A stretch of DNA of 64,000 nt from Gammaproteobacteria bacterium (GCA_028821195.1 JAPPHB010000083.1:1-64000); one strand, 5' to 3'. Shown: positions 35,683 through 46,686, counted from the first letter of the stretch. A program made the numbers and translations. Notes: generated from the letters alone by a model not told the origin.

Positions 35683-36806
35683 CACGCACTCCGCTGGTCG
35701 ACCTGCGGGCACAGTACGACACGATGCGGGCGGAGATCGATCGCGCGCTCACCGAGGTGGTCGAAAGCCAGCGATTCGTGCTGGGACCCGCAGTCGAGGC
35801 GTTCGAGGAAGCCGTGGCGGAGCGAATCGGCGTGCGTCACGCCGTCGGATGCGCCAACGGCACCGACGCCATCTGGCTCGTGTTGCGCGCCCTCGGACTC
35901 GGTCGTTCCGACGAGGTGATCGTACCCGCCTTTACCTTCTTCGGGACCGCCGGAGCGGTATGGAACGCGGGCCTCCGCCCGGTCTTCTGCGACGTGGACC
36001 CGGAGACCTACAACCTGGATGCGGACACCGTGCGCGCGTGCTGGAGCGATCGCACCCGGGTCGTCCTTCCCGTGCATCTGTTCGGGCAGATGGCGCCCAT
36101 GGCCGAATTGCTCGAGCTCGCGCGCGACCGGGGTGCCCCGGTGGTCGAAGACGCGGCCCAGGCGCTCGGCGCCCGGCAGCGGACGCCCGGAGGCGAAATC
36201 GCCTTGGCAGGCGCTTCCGGAACGGCGGGGACCGTCAGCTTCTTTCCCACCAAGAACCTGGGAGGATTCGGCGATGGCGGCATGGTCGTCACCGACGACG
36301 GCGCGTTGGCCCGGCGGCTTCGCCGGCTGCGCGCGCACGGAGGGGTGAGCGGCGGGCGCTACGACGCGGTCGGGGTGAACAGCCGTCTGGATTCCCTGCA
36401 GGCCGCGGTGCTGCACGCGAAACTGCCCCGGCTGACCGGCTGGACGGAGGCCCGCAGGACCAACGCCGCGATCTACGACGAGATGCTGGCCGGGGTCTCC
36501 GGCGTCGTCCGCCCCCGGGTTCGGTCCGGGAACTTCCACACCTACCATCAATACACCATTCGGGCGCGCGAGAGGGACCGGCTTCGGAGCCACTTGCGTC
36601 AGAGAGGACTGGAGACAGGGCTCTACTATCCGCGACCGCTGCACCTGCAGCCCTGCTTCGCGGAACTCGGCTATCGCCCCGGCGATCTTCCGGTGGCCGA
36701 GGCTGCGTGCCGGGAAGTGGTCAGCCTTCCGGTGTTCCCGGAGCTGGGGAGGGAACGTGCAGCAGGGGTTGCGCGGGCGATTCGGGACTTTTACCGGGCA
36801 GGATGA
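35670..36806 (+). CDS. DegT/DnrJ/EryC1-family sugar aminotransferase
   Basis: PLP enzyme that transfers an amino group to a keto-sugar nucleotide. It is 378 aa from GTG 35670, which overlaps the TPR gene by 13 nt. PLP Lys195 lies in FFPTKNLGGFGDGG; the substrate-binding GTDAIWLVLRAL and VEDAAQALGA segments are typical. The sequence style and the UDP-sugar dehydrogenase two genes upstream suggest a WbpE-like UDP-3-keto-GlcNAcA aminotransferase, but substrate cannot be fixed from sequence alone. Confidence 0.88.
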   Translation: MGVLTRTPLVDLRAQYDTMRAEIDRALTEVVESQRFVLGPAVEAFEEAVAERIGVRHAVGCANGTDAIWLVLRALGLGRSDEVIVPAFTFFGTAGAVWNAGLRPVFCDVDPETYNLDADTVRACWSDRTRVVLPVHLFGQMAPMAELLELARDRGAPVVEDAAQALGARQRTPGGEIALAGASGTAGTVSFFPTKNLGGFGDGGMVVTDDGALARRLRRLRAHGGVSGGRYDAVGVNSRLDSLQAAVLHAKLPRLTGWTEARRTNAAIYDEMLAGVSGVVRPRVRSGNFHTYHQYTIRARERDRLRSHLRQRGLETGLYYPRPLHLQPCFAELGYRPGDLPVAEAACREVVSLPVFPELGRERAAGVARAIRDFYRAG

Positions 36807-36894
36807 GTCATCCGTTCATGGACGCGCCCGCCTTCTTTCGCGATCCTTCACCAGGGGAACGGGCGTTGGTGCTTTCCAGGAGAGTTTGGTGCCG

Positions 36895-37650
36895 ATGATG
36901 AGTGGAAGTCGCGCGTACAGAAGCGGGCGCACCTGGGTGCTGTCCGCACTGGTCGTATGCCTGGGTGCCGCCTGCTCATCCACCCCGCCCTATTTCGGAT
37001 TGACCGCCTCGCAACTCCTCGAGTATTCGCAGGAGGCGTTCGATCGCGAAGACTGGGATGAAGCCGTGACGGCGCTTGAGAGGCTGGTGCAGGGAGCGCC
37101 GGGCTTCGATCAGATGGCCGAGGCCCGCATGCTGCTGGCGCAGGCCTATCTCAACAAGGGGGACTACATCACCGCCAACTCCGAATTCGTTCGCTTTTCA
37201 AGCACGTATCCGACCCACGAGCTCATGACCGACGCGGCTCTGGGGCTGTGCCGCTCGCACTCGCGCCTGTCCCCGATCCTGGACCGTGACCAGCAGTATA
37301 CCGTGCAGGCGCTGTCGTCCTGTCAGGCGGTGACGCTCGACTACCCGGGAACCCAGGAGGCTGCGGAGGCCGATTCGATCCGCAACATCATGGTGGAAAA
37401 GCTGGCGTGGAAGGACGTCAACCGGGGCGAGTTCTACTTCCGGCGCAGCTTGCTGGATTCCGGACTCATCTATTTCGAGCAGGCGCTCGAGGACTATCCC
37501 GATACCACCGCGGCCCCGGCCGCCCTGCTCTTCATCTATCGCACCTACCAGCGCCTGGAGTACGAGGAAGAGGCGACCGAGGCGCGCCAGAGGCTGCTCG
37601 ACCGGTATCCGGATTCACGGGAAGCGGAGGAGGTCCGTGATGTCGGATGA
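36895..37650 (+). CDS. bamD: outer-membrane assembly lipoprotein BamD-like
   Basis: Predicted lipoprotein of the BAM complex, which folds beta-barrels into the outer membrane. ATG 36895 gives 251 aa; longer in-frame starts reach back into the aminotransferase gene and are rejected. The signal (about 12-31) ends in LGAACSS, a lipobox-like site. TPR-type helical pairs follow (FDREDWDEAVTALERLV, YLNKGDYITANSEFVRF, RSLLDSGLIYFEQALEDYP), as in BamD/YfiO. Its 3' end overlaps nadD by 11 nt. Confidence 0.8.
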   Translation: MMSGSRAYRSGRTWVLSALVVCLGAACSSTPPYFGLTASQLLEYSQEAFDREDWDEAVTALERLVQGAPGFDQMAEARMLLAQAYLNKGDYITANSEFVRFSSTYPTHELMTDAALGLCRSHSRLSPILDRDQQYTVQALSSCQAVTLDYPGTQEAAEADSIRNIMVEKLAWKDVNRGEFYFRRSLLDSGLIYFEQALEDYPDTTAAPAALLFIYRTYQRLEYEEEATEARQRLLDRYPDSREAEEVRDVG

Positions 37651-38338
37651 GCGCGCTTCCGGCGGCGTCGCGCTCTTCGGGGGAACCTTCGACCCGCCCC
37701 ACATCGGGCACCTGACGGTTGCGCAGGACGCCTACGACGCTCTTCCCGTGCACCGCGTCGTGTGGATCCCGTGCGGGCATCCTCCACACAAGCGGCCGTG
37801 GCGTTTGTCGTCCCCCGAGGTTCGCCTGGAAATGACCCGGGCGGCCGTGGCCGGCGACGCACGCTTCCGGGTAAGCGACCGGGAGGTGCGCCGGAAGGGC
37901 ACCTCCTATACGGTCGACACGTTGCGGGAACTCGTGGCCGCCGGTATCGCGACCCGCCTCTTCCTGCTGATCGGCCCCGATCAGGCGGCGGCCTTCCACA
38001 AATGGCGGGAACCCGCCGAGATCGCGCGCCTGGCGCGGGTCGTGGTCATGGTCCCCGGTGGCGGCTCCTTCGGACGGGTTCCGTCCCCTGGAGTGAAGCA
38101 CGAGCAACTGCCCGTCACCCGGATCGATGTCTCGTCGAGCGAGATTCGGACGCGATTCGGCGAGGAACGCCGGATTCGATATCTGGTGCCTGACCCGGTC
38201 CGCGCGATCGTGAAGCGGGAAGGGCTGTACCCGTACGCGGAACGCCCGTACATCGCGGCCGGGGGAGTGGCTTCCGGCGGTGCCGGAGCCGGTCGCCGCC
38301 GTGCCATGACGCGCGCGACGCGCTGGACGGAACGATGA
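37640..38338 (+). CDS. nadD: nicotinate-nucleotide adenylyltransferase
   Basis: Makes nicotinic acid adenine dinucleotide from NaMN and ATP in NAD biosynthesis. It is 232 aa from ATG 37640. The nucleotidyltransferase motif GGTFDPPHIGH lies near residues 14-24, and SSSEIRTRF matches the second ATP-binding motif. The last 30 residues are a basic, non-conserved tail. The start lies inside bamD, and the stop overlaps the secA start (ATGA). Confidence 0.94.
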   Translation: MSDERASGGVALFGGTFDPPHIGHLTVAQDAYDALPVHRVVWIPCGHPPHKRPWRLSSPEVRLEMTRAAVAGDARFRVSDREVRRKGTSYTVDTLRELVAAGIATRLFLLIGPDQAAAFHKWREPAEIARLARVVVMVPGGGSFGRVPSPGVKHEQLPVTRIDVSSSEIRTRFGEERRIRYLVPDPVRAIVKREGLYPYAERPYIAAGGVASGGAGAGRRRAMTRATRWTER

Positions 38339-41300
38339 TCAAGGCATTCGCCAGGAAGGTGTTCGGAGATCGGCACGCCCGGGAAGCGCGAAAGCTCCAG
38401 CCGCTGGTCGACGAGATCAACGAGATCCAGAAGGGACTGGCCGGGATCTCGCGGGATGAGCTGCGCGGCAAGACGGAGGAGTTCCGTGCCCGCATACATG
38501 AACGGGTGAGCCCCGTTCTCGACCAGGTGCAGGACCTTCGCGAACGCAAGAGCCGGTCTCAGGATCCGTCCGAGCGGGAGAGCCTCGGCCTCAGGATCGC
38601 CGAACTCGACAAGGATTATCTCGCCGAACTCGAACAGGCTCTCGACGACATCCTCCCAGAAGCTTTTGCCGTCGTCAAGGAGGCGTGCCGGAGGCTCGTC
38701 GGATCCACGGTGCGGGTGACCGGGCACGACCTGGTCTGGGACATGGTCCCCTACGATGTCCAGTTGATCGGGGCGATTGCGCTCCACCAGGGCAAGGCCG
38801 CCGAAATGGCCACCGGTGAAGGCAAGACCCTGGTGGCGACGATGCCGCTCTACCTGAACTCCCTCGCGGGGCGGGGAGCACACCTCGTCACCGTCAACTC
38901 CTACCTGGCCCGCCGCGACGCCCAGTGGATGGGCTACATCTATGAATCGCTGGGCCTCGCCACGGATGTGATCGACGAGCATCAGCCCGGTTCGGAGGAG
39001 CGCCGGCAGGCGTACCTGGCGGACATCACCTACGGGACCAACAACGAGTTCGGGTTCGACTACCTGCGCGACAACATGGTCCACGACCTCGCGCAGCGGG
39101 TACAGCGCGGGCATCCCTTCGCGATCATCGACGAGGTGGACTCCATCCTCATCGACGAGGCTCGGACGCCGCTGATCATTTCGGGACCGGTCGGTCGCGA
39201 CACCTCGACGCCGTTCAAGCAGATGGCGCCGCTGGTGGGGAGACTCTATCGGCAACAGTCGAAGATCACGGGTGAGCTGGTGGCCGGCGCGCATCGTGAA
39301 CTGGAGGCTGGCAACGAGCACGGCGCCGGCGAGAGCCTGCTGGCAGTCAAGCGGGGGACGCCGAAGAACAAGCGCCTGCTCAAGCTCTTCGCCGAGGACC
39401 CGGGGATTCAGAAGCTGGTGCAGAAGGTGGAAGGCGACTACATGCGCGAAAAGCGCCTGCACGAGATCGACGAACTCCTGCTGTTCGCGATGGATGAGAA
39501 GGGGCACAACGTGCACCTCTCGGACAAGGGCCTGGACACGCTGTCACCGGGAGATCCCGACGCCTTCGTGGTGCCGGACCTCTCCGAGGCAATGGGGGAG
39601 CTCGAGCAGGACGAGACGCTCTCGGTGGACGACCGGCGGGAACGCATTCAGGCGCTCGAGGGCGAGTACGCGACCAAGAGCCAGAAGATCCACGTCATTC
39701 ACCAGTTGCTGAAGGCATACGCGCTCTATCATCGCAACGAGCAGTACATCCTCGGCGAGAACGGCGCCGTGGTGATCGTGGACGAGTTCACCGGGCGGCA
39801 GATGCCGGGCCGGCGGTGGAGCGACGGGCTGCACCAGGCGGTGGAGGCCAAGGAGGGCGTGGAGGTGCGGGGCGAGACCCAGACGCTCGCCACCATCACC
39901 ATCCAGAACTATTTCCGCATGTACGACAAGCTGGCGGGGATGACCGGAACCGCGGAGACGGAGGAGAACGAATTCCACCAGATCTACGGCCTGGACGTGA
40001 TGGTGATCCCGACCAACCGGCCTGTGATCCGGGACGACCGCGACGACCTCATCTTCCGCACCGTACGCGAGAAGTACAACGCGCTCATGGACGAGATCGG
40101 GCATTTCAACCGGCTGGAGCTGCCCGTGCTGGTCGGCACCACCAACGTGGATGTCTCGGAAACGCTTTCCCGCATGCTCAAGCGGCGTGGCATCCGCCAT
40201 AACGTGCTCAATGCCAAGCAGCACCTCCGCGAGGCGGAGATCGTGGCCGAGGCGGGGCGCCCGGGGGCGGTGACCATCGCCACCAACATGGCCGGCCGCG
40301 GCACCGACATCAAACTGGGCGAGGGGGTCAAGGACGCGCGCACCGTAGGCTGGGCGCGCGCCCGCGGGCTCGACCTGGACGAACTCTATCCGGTCGATCC
40401 ACGCCGGGTCACCGTGGACCTGGAGAAGAAGCCGGACGACTTTGTCGTCGAGGTGGGCGGCCTCCACATTCTCGGATCGGCGCGGCACGACTCGCGCCGC
40501 ATCGATCGCCAGCTAAGGGGGCGCGCCGGACGCCAGGGCGACCCGGGAACCTCGCAGTTCTTCCTCTCCCTCGAAGACGACCTGATGCGTCTGTTCATGT
40601 CGGACCGCGTGGCGGGGGCCATGGAGAAGCTCGGCGCCGAGGAAGGCGAAGTGATCGCGCATCCCCTGGTTACGCGCTCGATCGGAAGGGCCCAGGTGCG
40701 CGTGGAGGGGAACAACTTCGAGGCGCGCAAGCGGCTTCTCGACTACGACGATGTCATGAACCAGCAGCGCGAGGTCATCTATGACCTGCGCCTGTTCGCG
40801 CTGGAGGGGGGAGAGGATCTCAAGGGCGAGATCTGGGAGATGATCGAGTACGCCCTCGGGAGCACGCTGGACGAGTATGTGCCCGCCTCCAGCCCCGAGG
40901 AGGAATGGGACCTGGCCGGACTCAAGCGCCGCCTGCTGCTCGAGTTCCTGGTGCTCGTGAACGATCTGCCCGACGGGGACGAGTCGGTCCCGGAACTGGA
41001 CCACGAGGATCTGTCGACACTTGTCAACGAGGCCGGAAGGGACGCTTTCCAGCGCAAGCTGGAGGGATTCGGCGAGACCGCGGAACGCGTCACCTCCTAT
41101 ATCCTGCTGTCGGTGATCGACCAGAAGTGGAAGGATCACCTGTACGACCTCGACCACCTCAAGGCGTCCATCTCGTATCGCAGCTGGGGGCAGAAGGACC
41201 CCCTGGTCGAATACAAGAAAGAGGCCTACGACATGTTCGTGGACCTCATGCACGATCTGCGCAAGACGCTGGCGTCGCTCATCCTGCGGGCGCAGGTGGA

Positions 41301-41631
41301 GCAGCAGCCGATGATGCGGCGGCGCCCGATGGGAGGCCAGCGCCTCACCTATACGGGGCCGCAGGAGACATCGGCCGCCACCAACCGCGCACGGCCGGCT
41401 GCTCCAGTCTCCCGCCGGGCGGGCGTGCCGGGAGGAGTGGATGCGACCGGCATAGCCCGGAGCGCGCGCGCCGCTACCGGTCCCGCAACCGACGTGTCCA
41501 CCCTGGCAACCAACCGCGGGGAGGCGCGCAAGTCCCGGCCGGTCACCGTCGAGGCCCGCCCGGGACGCAACGCGCCCTGTCCCTGCGGCTCGGGAAAGAA
41601 ATACAAGAAGTGCCACGGGCGCGCCGCCTGA
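38335..41631 (+). CDS. secA: preprotein translocase ATPase SecA (long form)
   Basis: Motor that drives proteins through SecYEG. It is 1098 aa, about 200 longer than E. coli SecA. Walker A MATGEGKT lies at 158-165, then DEVDSILIDEARTPLI, GMTGTAETEENEF and TNMAGRGTDIKLG. Extra sequence occurs after the second helicase region and in the middle, including MREKRLHEIDELLLFAMDEKGH, as in Bacteroidetes-type SecA. The C-terminal zinc motif CPCGSGKKYKKCH for SecB or ribosome contact is present after a disordered linker. Confidence 0.98.
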   Translation: MIKAFARKVFGDRHAREARKLQPLVDEINEIQKGLAGISRDELRGKTEEFRARIHERVSPVLDQVQDLRERKSRSQDPSERESLGLRIAELDKDYLAELEQALDDILPEAFAVVKEACRRLVGSTVRVTGHDLVWDMVPYDVQLIGAIALHQGKAAEMATGEGKTLVATMPLYLNSLAGRGAHLVTVNSYLARRDAQWMGYIYESLGLATDVIDEHQPGSEERRQAYLADITYGTNNEFGFDYLRDNMVHDLAQRVQRGHPFAIIDEVDSILIDEARTPLIISGPVGRDTSTPFKQMAPLVGRLYRQQSKITGELVAGAHRELEAGNEHGAGESLLAVKRGTPKNKRLLKLFAEDPGIQKLVQKVEGDYMREKRLHEIDELLLFAMDEKGHNVHLSDKGLDTLSPGDPDAFVVPDLSEAMGELEQDETLSVDDRRERIQALEGEYATKSQKIHVIHQLLKAYALYHRNEQYILGENGAVVIVDEFTGRQMPGRRWSDGLHQAVEAKEGVEVRGETQTLATITIQNYFRMYDKLAGMTGTAETEENEFHQIYGLDVMVIPTNRPVIRDDRDDLIFRTVREKYNALMDEIGHFNRLELPVLVGTTNVDVSETLSRMLKRRGIRHNVLNAKQHLREAEIVAEAGRPGAVTIATNMAGRGTDIKLGEGVKDARTVGWARARGLDLDELYPVDPRRVTVDLEKKPDDFVVEVGGLHILGSARHDSRRIDRQLRGRAGRQGDPGTSQFFLSLEDDLMRLFMSDRVAGAMEKLGAEEGEVIAHPLVTRSIGRAQVRVEGNNFEARKRLLDYDDVMNQQREVIYDLRLFALEGGEDLKGEIWEMIEYALGSTLDEYVPASSPEEEWDLAGLKRRLLLEFLVLVNDLPDGDESVPELDHEDLSTLVNEAGRDAFQRKLEGFGETAERVTSYILLSVIDQKWKDHLYDLDHLKASISYRSWGQKDPLVEYKKEAYDMFVDLMHDLRKTLASLILRAQVEQQPMMRRRPMGGQRLTYTGPQETSAATNRARPAAPVSRRAGVPGGVDATGIARSARAATGPATDVSTLATNRGEARKSRPVTVEARPGRNAPCPCGSGKKYKKCHGRAA

Positions 41632-41645
41632 CACCCCCCCGCCCG

Positions 41646-42317
41646 ATGCGCGAATGGCCGCGCGGCGACCGCCCGCGCGAACGCCTGCGGGAGGTGGGCG
41701 TACACGGCCTGGCGACCCGCGAGCTGCTCTCGCTCGTGGTGGGCAGCGGAAGCAGGGGCGTGAGCGCGATGGACGTGGCCGACGCCCTCCTGCGGCGCTG
41801 CGAGGGATCGCTGGCGCGCATGGGATCGGCCCCCGCCGGGCTCCTGGAGGGCGTCGCGGGCGTCGGAGGGGCGACCGCCGCCAGGGTGCTGGCGGCGCTG
41901 GAACTGGGTCGCCGGGGCGTCCGGGAGCGCCTTTCCACCCGCGACCCGATTCGCGGTCCCGGCGACATCTATGCGCGCATGGCCCCTCGGCTGCGCGACC
42001 TGCGCCACGAGGAGTTTCACGCCCTTCTGCTCAACAGCCAGCACGGCGTGCTGCGCGAGGTGCTTATCACGCGCGGAATCCTGGACGCCTCCCTCATCCA
42101 TCCGCGCGAGGTGTTGCGGGAGGCGATCGTGGAAAGCGCGGCAGCGGTGATTCTGGTGCACAACCACCCATCGGGAAACCCGTCACCCTCCGCCGAGGAC
42201 CGCGAGGTCACGCGGCAGCTGTCGGCGGCCGGCCGCACGGTCGGGATCCCGGTGCTCGACCACGTGATCATCGCGGGCGAGGCGTTTCGCTCGCTGGCCC
42301 AGGACGGCCTGATGTAG
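41646..42317 (+). CDS. radC: RadC-family JAB/MPN domain protein
   Basis: 223 aa, normal length. The N-terminal part (about 1-100) has a UPF0758 helix-hairpin-helix-like region (GVAGVGGATAARVLAALELG). The MPN domain has the JAMM metal motif: HNHPSGNPSPSAED with His172, His174 and Asp185, so a zinc site is intact. The cellular role of RadC is not established; early DNA-repair claims were withdrawn. It starts 14 nt after secA and is followed by a hairpin. Confidence 0.93.
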   Translation: MREWPRGDRPRERLREVGVHGLATRELLSLVVGSGSRGVSAMDVADALLRRCEGSLARMGSAPAGLLEGVAGVGGATAARVLAALELGRRGVRERLSTRDPIRGPGDIYARMAPRLRDLRHEEFHALLLNSQHGVLREVLITRGILDASLIHPREVLREAIVESAAAVILVHNHPSGNPSPSAEDREVTRQLSAAGRTVGIPVLDHVIIAGEAFRSLAQDGLM

Positions 42318-42350
42318 CGGACCGCCCGTCGGAGCTGCCGGCTGCACCCC

Positions 42351-42366
42351 ACCGCGCGTGCGCGGT
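42351..42366 (+). terminator. terminator-like hairpin after radC
   Basis: ACCGCG (42351-42356) and CGCGGT (42361-42366) form a perfect 6-bp stem with loop CGTG, 34 nt after the radC stop. It is followed by CCCTG, not T, so termination without Rho is uncertain. The 141-nt gap to the rel start has no clear promoter. Confidence 0.4.
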
Positions 42367-42458
42367 CCCTGCGGATAACCCGGCTGGCGATTATGTTCAC
42401 TGGTCGAGCGCAGCTCGAACGAGTCCGCACACCGCTGTCTCACCCGCAGGGTCCCGAT

Positions 42459-44669
42459 ATGGCGACTTCGACTGCCACGATTGCCAGGAACGCGGTTCAG
42501 AAACTGCCCGCGCATCTTGCTCCGGCCATCGAGGCGTACGCCGACCGCCTGGACGTCAGCCAGATCGAGAGGGCCTACCGGGTCGCAGCGGAAGCACACG
42601 CGGGCCAGCGGCGCGCTTCCGGCGCACGCTATGTCACCCACGCCGTCGGCGTCGCCACCATCCTGGCGGAACTGCGTCTGGATACCGCCTCCATTGCCGC
42701 GGGCCTGATCCACGATGTCGTGGAGGACACCGCCGTCGACCTGACCGATGTGGAGGCCCAGTTCGGCGCCGAGGTGGCGGGCATCGTGGACGGCGTCACG
42801 AAGATCGGGCGCGTGCGCTTCCGGTCGAATGCGGAACGGCAGGTCGAGAACTACCGCAAGCTGCTGGTGTCGATGGTGCAGGATGCCCGGGTGATCCTCA
42901 TCAAGCTCGCCGACCGGCTCCACAACATGCGCACGCTCGAGCACCTGAGGCCGCCCAAGCAGAGGCGAATCGCGCTGGAGACGCGCAACATCTATGCCCC
43001 CATCGCCCATCGCCTGGGGTTGGCGGCGATCAAGTGGGAGCTGGAGGACCTGGCTTTCAAATTTCTCGAACCCGGCGAATACAACCAGCTGAAGAAGAAG
43101 ATTCAGCAGCGCCGCCGGGAGCGGGAACGGCAGATCATGGAGATGAAGCGTCCGCTGGTCGACATGCTGACCGAAGCGGGAATCCCCTTCGTCGACGTGA
43201 CCGGCAGGCCGAAGCATCTCTGGTCGATCCACAAGAAGATCCGCGCCAACGACCTTCCCTTCGAGGAGATCCAGGATCTGCTCGCGCTGCGCGTGATTAC
43301 GGACTCGGTTCAGCACTGCTACGCGTCGCTTGGGGTGATCCACAACCACTGGACTCCGGTACAGGAGCGCTTCCGTGACTATATCGCGACACCGAAGTCC
43401 AACATGTACCAGTCCCTGCACACGACCGTGTTCGGTCCGCGCGGCCGCCGCTACGAGATCCAGATCCGCACCCAGGCGATGCACCTGACGGCGGAGCAGG
43501 GGATCGCCGCGCACTGGCGCTACAAGGAAGGCGGGGGCGCAAGGAAAGACGAGGTCGGGGAAGCTCTCTCCTGGTTCCGCCAGGTGCTCGAATGGCAGAA
43601 GGATACCAGCGAACCGGAGGAATTCATGGAGTTCCTCCGCATGGACCTCTTTCAGGGAGAGATCTTCGTCTTTACCCCCAAGGGCGAAGTCAAGCAGCTT
43701 CCCGTCGGCGCGACTCCGATCGATTTCGCGTATTCCGTCCACAGCGAGATCGGATCGCATTGCGCGGGCGCGCGGGTGAACGGCCGCATCGCCCCGCTCT
43801 CGCGCAAGCTCAAGAACGGCGACACGGTCGAGATAATCAAGAACGTGAAGCAGCGTCCCAACCGCGACTGGCTTGCGTTCGTCAAGACCTCGCGGGCGCG
43901 CGGGCAGATCCGCCGCTGGCTCCGCAAGGAGGAATTCGCCTCCGCCCTTCAGCTGGGTGGGGATTTCCTGAAGCAGGAGCTTCGCAAGCGACGCCTTCCC
44001 AAGCCGGGCGACGACGCGAAGATCCATGCGGCCGCGCAGCTGGGCTATCCCGACTTCGACCAGATGCAGGCGGCGCTGGGACGGGGGGACGTGGGCCCGG
44101 CTGCCGCCCTCAGGGCCCTTTTCCCGGACCAGGAGACCACTCCAGGCGCCCAGCGCCCTTCAACGTTGCGGCGCATCGCCGCCAGGATACGTCCCTCCAG
44201 CAAAGGCGTGCGCATACAGGGCGTCGACAACCTGATGGTGCGCTACTCCCAGTGCTGCCAGCCGGTGCCCGGCGACGACGTCATCGGCTACATCACGGTC
44301 GGGCGCGGCATCTCGATTCACCGGAACGACTGCGCCAACGTGCTCTATCTGTCCCAGGATCCGGAGCGCAGGGTCGAAATCCGGTGGACGGCCGAGAAGG
44401 GAGATACCCGGATGGTGAAGATTCAGGCCCGGGCCGTGGATCGCCGGGGGCTCCTGTCGGATATCGCCAAGGCCATCGCCAACACCGGAACCAACATCCA
44501 GAATGCGGACGTTCGATCGGACAGGGCGGGCATGAGCGGCGAGTTCGTGGTGGAGGTGGAGGACCTGGCTCACCTGGAAAAGGTGCTCAAGGCCGTGAAC
44601 CAGGTGAAGGGCGTGCTCACGGTCGAACGGCGCGAGAGCAAGGGCGAGACGGGAAGGATCGGGGCCTGA
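42459..44669 (+). CDS. rel: bifunctional (p)ppGpp synthase/hydrolase (Rel/SpoT)
   Basis: Makes and degrades the stringent-response alarmones. It is 736 aa from ATG 42459; an in-frame ATG at 42393 adds 22 residues, and the true start is unsure. The HD hydrolase domain has HDVVEDT (85-91) and [10 protein letters not shown]; the synthetase domain has [13 protein letters not shown] and [12 protein letters not shown] ([14 protein letters not shown]...) and ACT ([20 protein letters not shown]) domains follow. All catalytic motifs are present, so it is likely bifunctional and may be the only long RSH protein. Confidence 0.95.
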   Translation: MATSTATIARNAVQKLPAHLAPAIEAYADRLDVSQIERAYRVAAEAHAGQRRASGARYVTHAVGVATILAELRLDTASIAAGLIHDVVEDTAVDLTDVEAQFGAEVAGIVDGVTKIGRVRFRSNAERQVENYRKLLVSMVQDARVILIKLADRLHNMRTLEHLRPPKQRRIALETRNIYAPIAHRLGLAAIKWELEDLAFKFLEPGEYNQLKKKIQQRRRERERQIMEMKRPLVDMLTEAGIPFVDVTGRPKHLWSIHKKIRANDLPFEEIQDLLALRVITDSVQHCYASLGVIHNHWTPVQERFRDYIATPKSNMYQSLHTTVFGPRGRRYEIQIRTQAMHLTAEQGIAAHWRYKEGGGARKDEVGEALSWFRQVLEWQKDTSEPEEFMEFLRMDLFQGEIFVFTPKGEVKQLPVGATPIDFAYSVHSEIGSHCAGARVNGRIAPLSRKLKNGDTVEIIKNVKQRPNRDWLAFVKTSRARGQIRRWLRKEEFASALQLGGDFLKQELRKRRLPKPGDDAKIHAAAQLGYPDFDQMQAALGRGDVGPAAALRALFPDQETTPGAQRPSTLRRIAARIRPSSKGVRIQGVDNLMVRYSQCCQPVPGDDVIGYITVGRGISIHRNDCANVLYLSQDPERRVEIRWTAEKGDTRMVKIQARAVDRRGLLSDIAKAIANTGTNIQNADVRSDRAGMSGEFVVEVEDLAHLEKVLKAVNQVKGVLTVERRESKGETGRIGA

Positions 44670-44673
44670 GTTC

Positions 44674-46680
44674 GTGCCCCGGTTCGAGATCCACTCCTCC
44701 TTCGAGCCCGCGGGAGACCAGCCTTCCGCGATCGAGGAGCTTTCGGCCGGCCTGGAGGATGGAACCCGCTTCCAGACCCTGCTGGGGGCGACCGGCACCG
44801 GGAAGACGCTCTCAATGGCGCACGTCATCCAGCGCCACGGTCGTCCCACGCTGGTGATGTCCCACAACAAGACCCTTGCGGCTCAGCTCTACGGCGAACT
44901 CAAGGCGCTTTTCCCCGTCAATGCGGTCGAGTATTTCGTCTCCTACTACGACTACTACCAGCCGGAGGCCTATGTCCCGGCCACCGACACCTATATCGAG
45001 AAGGACGCGAGCATCAACGAGGATATCGACCGGCTGCGTCTCCGCTCCACCTCCTCGCTGTTCGAGCGGGACGACGTAATCGTGGTGGCGTCGGTTTCGT
45101 GCATCTACGGCCTGGGCAACCCCGCCGACTATCGCTCCCTCATGCTGGAGGTGCGGGTGGGGGAGCTCGTGCCGCGTGACGAGTTGCTGCGGGGGCTGGT
45201 CGACATTCAGTACAGTCGCAACGATTTCGCCTTCGAGCGCGGCACCTTCAGGGTACGGGGCGACACCGTCGAGATTCTTCCCGCCTATGAGGAGCAGGGG
45301 ATCCGCATCGAGCTGTGGGGCGACGAAGTCGAGCGCATCACCCGGTTCGAACCCCTCACCGGAGAGGCGATCGTTTCCCTGAACCGCACCGCCATCTACC
45401 CCGCCAGCCACTATGTCACGCACCGCCGCACCCTGGAGGAGGCGGTGCCCCTGATCCGCGACGAGCTGGCCGATCAGCTGCACCGCTTCCGGAGGGCGGG
45501 CAAGCTGCTGGAGGCGCAGCGGCTCGAGTCGCGCACCAACTTCGACATCGAGATGATGCTCGAGGTGGGAACCTGCCCGGGCATCGAGAACTACTCGCGC
45601 TTCATCAGCCGCCGCGAGGAGGGAGAACGGCCATCCTGCCTGCTGGACTACTTCCCGGAGCGCTTTCTCACCATCGTGGACGAATCGCACGTGTCCCTCC
45701 CGCAGATCCGCGGGATGTTCAACGGCGACAAGGCGCGCAAGGACACCCTGGTCGAGTTCGGCTTTCGGCTGCCCAGCGCGCTGGACAACCGGCCGCTCCG
45801 GTACGAGGAGTGGGAGTCCGTTCTGGATCAGGCGGTTTTCGTCTCGGCCACCCCTGGCGACATGGAGCTGGGGCTGTCGCGGGGCGTCGTGGTGGAACAG
45901 ATCATCCGCCCCACGGGGCTGGTCGACCCGGAGGTGGAAGTGCGTCCCGTGCGCGGCCAGGTCGACGATCTGCTCGCCGAGATTCACGAGCGGGCGGCCC
46001 GCGGCGAGCGCATCCTGGTCACCACCCTCACCAAGCGCATGGCTGAGGACCTCTCGGAGTACCTGCAGTCGCTGGGGGTGCGCGTCCGTTACATGCACTC
46101 GGAGATCAACACCATCGACCGGGTGGACATCCTGCGCGCCCTGCGGCTCGGCGGGATCGACGTGCTGGTGGGCATCAACCTCCTGCGCGAGGGTCTCGAT
46201 CTGCCGGAGGTGTCCCTGGTCGCCATTCTGGACGCCGACAAGGAGGGATTCCTGCGCGATGCCCGTTCGCTGATCCAGACCATCGGCCGGGCCGCCCGCA
46301 ACGTCCGCGGCACGGCGATTCTCTATGCCGACACCATCACCGAATCGATGGCGAGGTGCCTCGACGAGACCAATCGGCGCCGCGAGATTCAGCTGGCCTA
46401 CAACAGGGAACATCGGATCACTCCGGAAACCATCGTAAAGAGCGTACAGGAGATCGAGTTCAGCACCCGTGTGGCGGATGCGCGCGAGAAGCCGGTCGCC
46501 CTGGTGGCGGAAGCGCAGCCGGGCTATTCGGACGAAGTCAACCGCGAAGAGTACGTGAAGATTCTGGAGGAGGAGATGAACCGGGCGTCGGGCGCACTCG
46601 AGTTCGAGCGGGCCGCGATGCTGCGGGACCAGCTTTTCGAGCTGCGGGTGTCGCTCGAGGGCGAAGGCGCGAAGAGGTAG
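44674..46680 (+). CDS. uvrB: excinuclease ABC subunit B
   Basis: Damage-verifying helicase of nucleotide excision repair. It is 668 aa from GTG 44674, 4 nt after rel. Walker A GATGTGKT lies at 38-45 and the beta-hairpin [12 protein letters not shown] near 92-103. Later motifs ([40 protein letters not shown]) are typical. The C-terminal UVR motif ([20 protein letters not shown]) for UvrC contact is intact. Confidence 0.98.
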   Translation: MPRFEIHSSFEPAGDQPSAIEELSAGLEDGTRFQTLLGATGTGKTLSMAHVIQRHGRPTLVMSHNKTLAAQLYGELKALFPVNAVEYFVSYYDYYQPEAYVPATDTYIEKDASINEDIDRLRLRSTSSLFERDDVIVVASVSCIYGLGNPADYRSLMLEVRVGELVPRDELLRGLVDIQYSRNDFAFERGTFRVRGDTVEILPAYEEQGIRIELWGDEVERITRFEPLTGEAIVSLNRTAIYPASHYVTHRRTLEEAVPLIRDELADQLHRFRRAGKLLEAQRLESRTNFDIEMMLEVGTCPGIENYSRFISRREEGERPSCLLDYFPERFLTIVDESHVSLPQIRGMFNGDKARKDTLVEFGFRLPSALDNRPLRYEEWESVLDQAVFVSATPGDMELGLSRGVVVEQIIRPTGLVDPEVEVRPVRGQVDDLLAEIHERAARGERILVTTLTKRMAEDLSEYLQSLGVRVRYMHSEINTIDRVDILRALRLGGIDVLVGINLLREGLDLPEVSLVAILDADKEGFLRDARSLIQTIGRAARNVRGTAILYADTITESMARCLDETNRRREIQLAYNREHRITPETIVKSVQEIEFSTRVADAREKPVALVAEAQPGYSDEVNREEYVKILEEEMNRASGALEFERAAMLRDQLFELRVSLEGEGAKR

Positions 46681-46686
46681 GCCGCG

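Noticed and set aside
36757..36894. Longer N-terminus for the BamD-like protein
   Set aside because: It would overlap the aminotransferase and place a long basic segment before the signal peptide; ATG 36895 puts the signal at the N-terminus.
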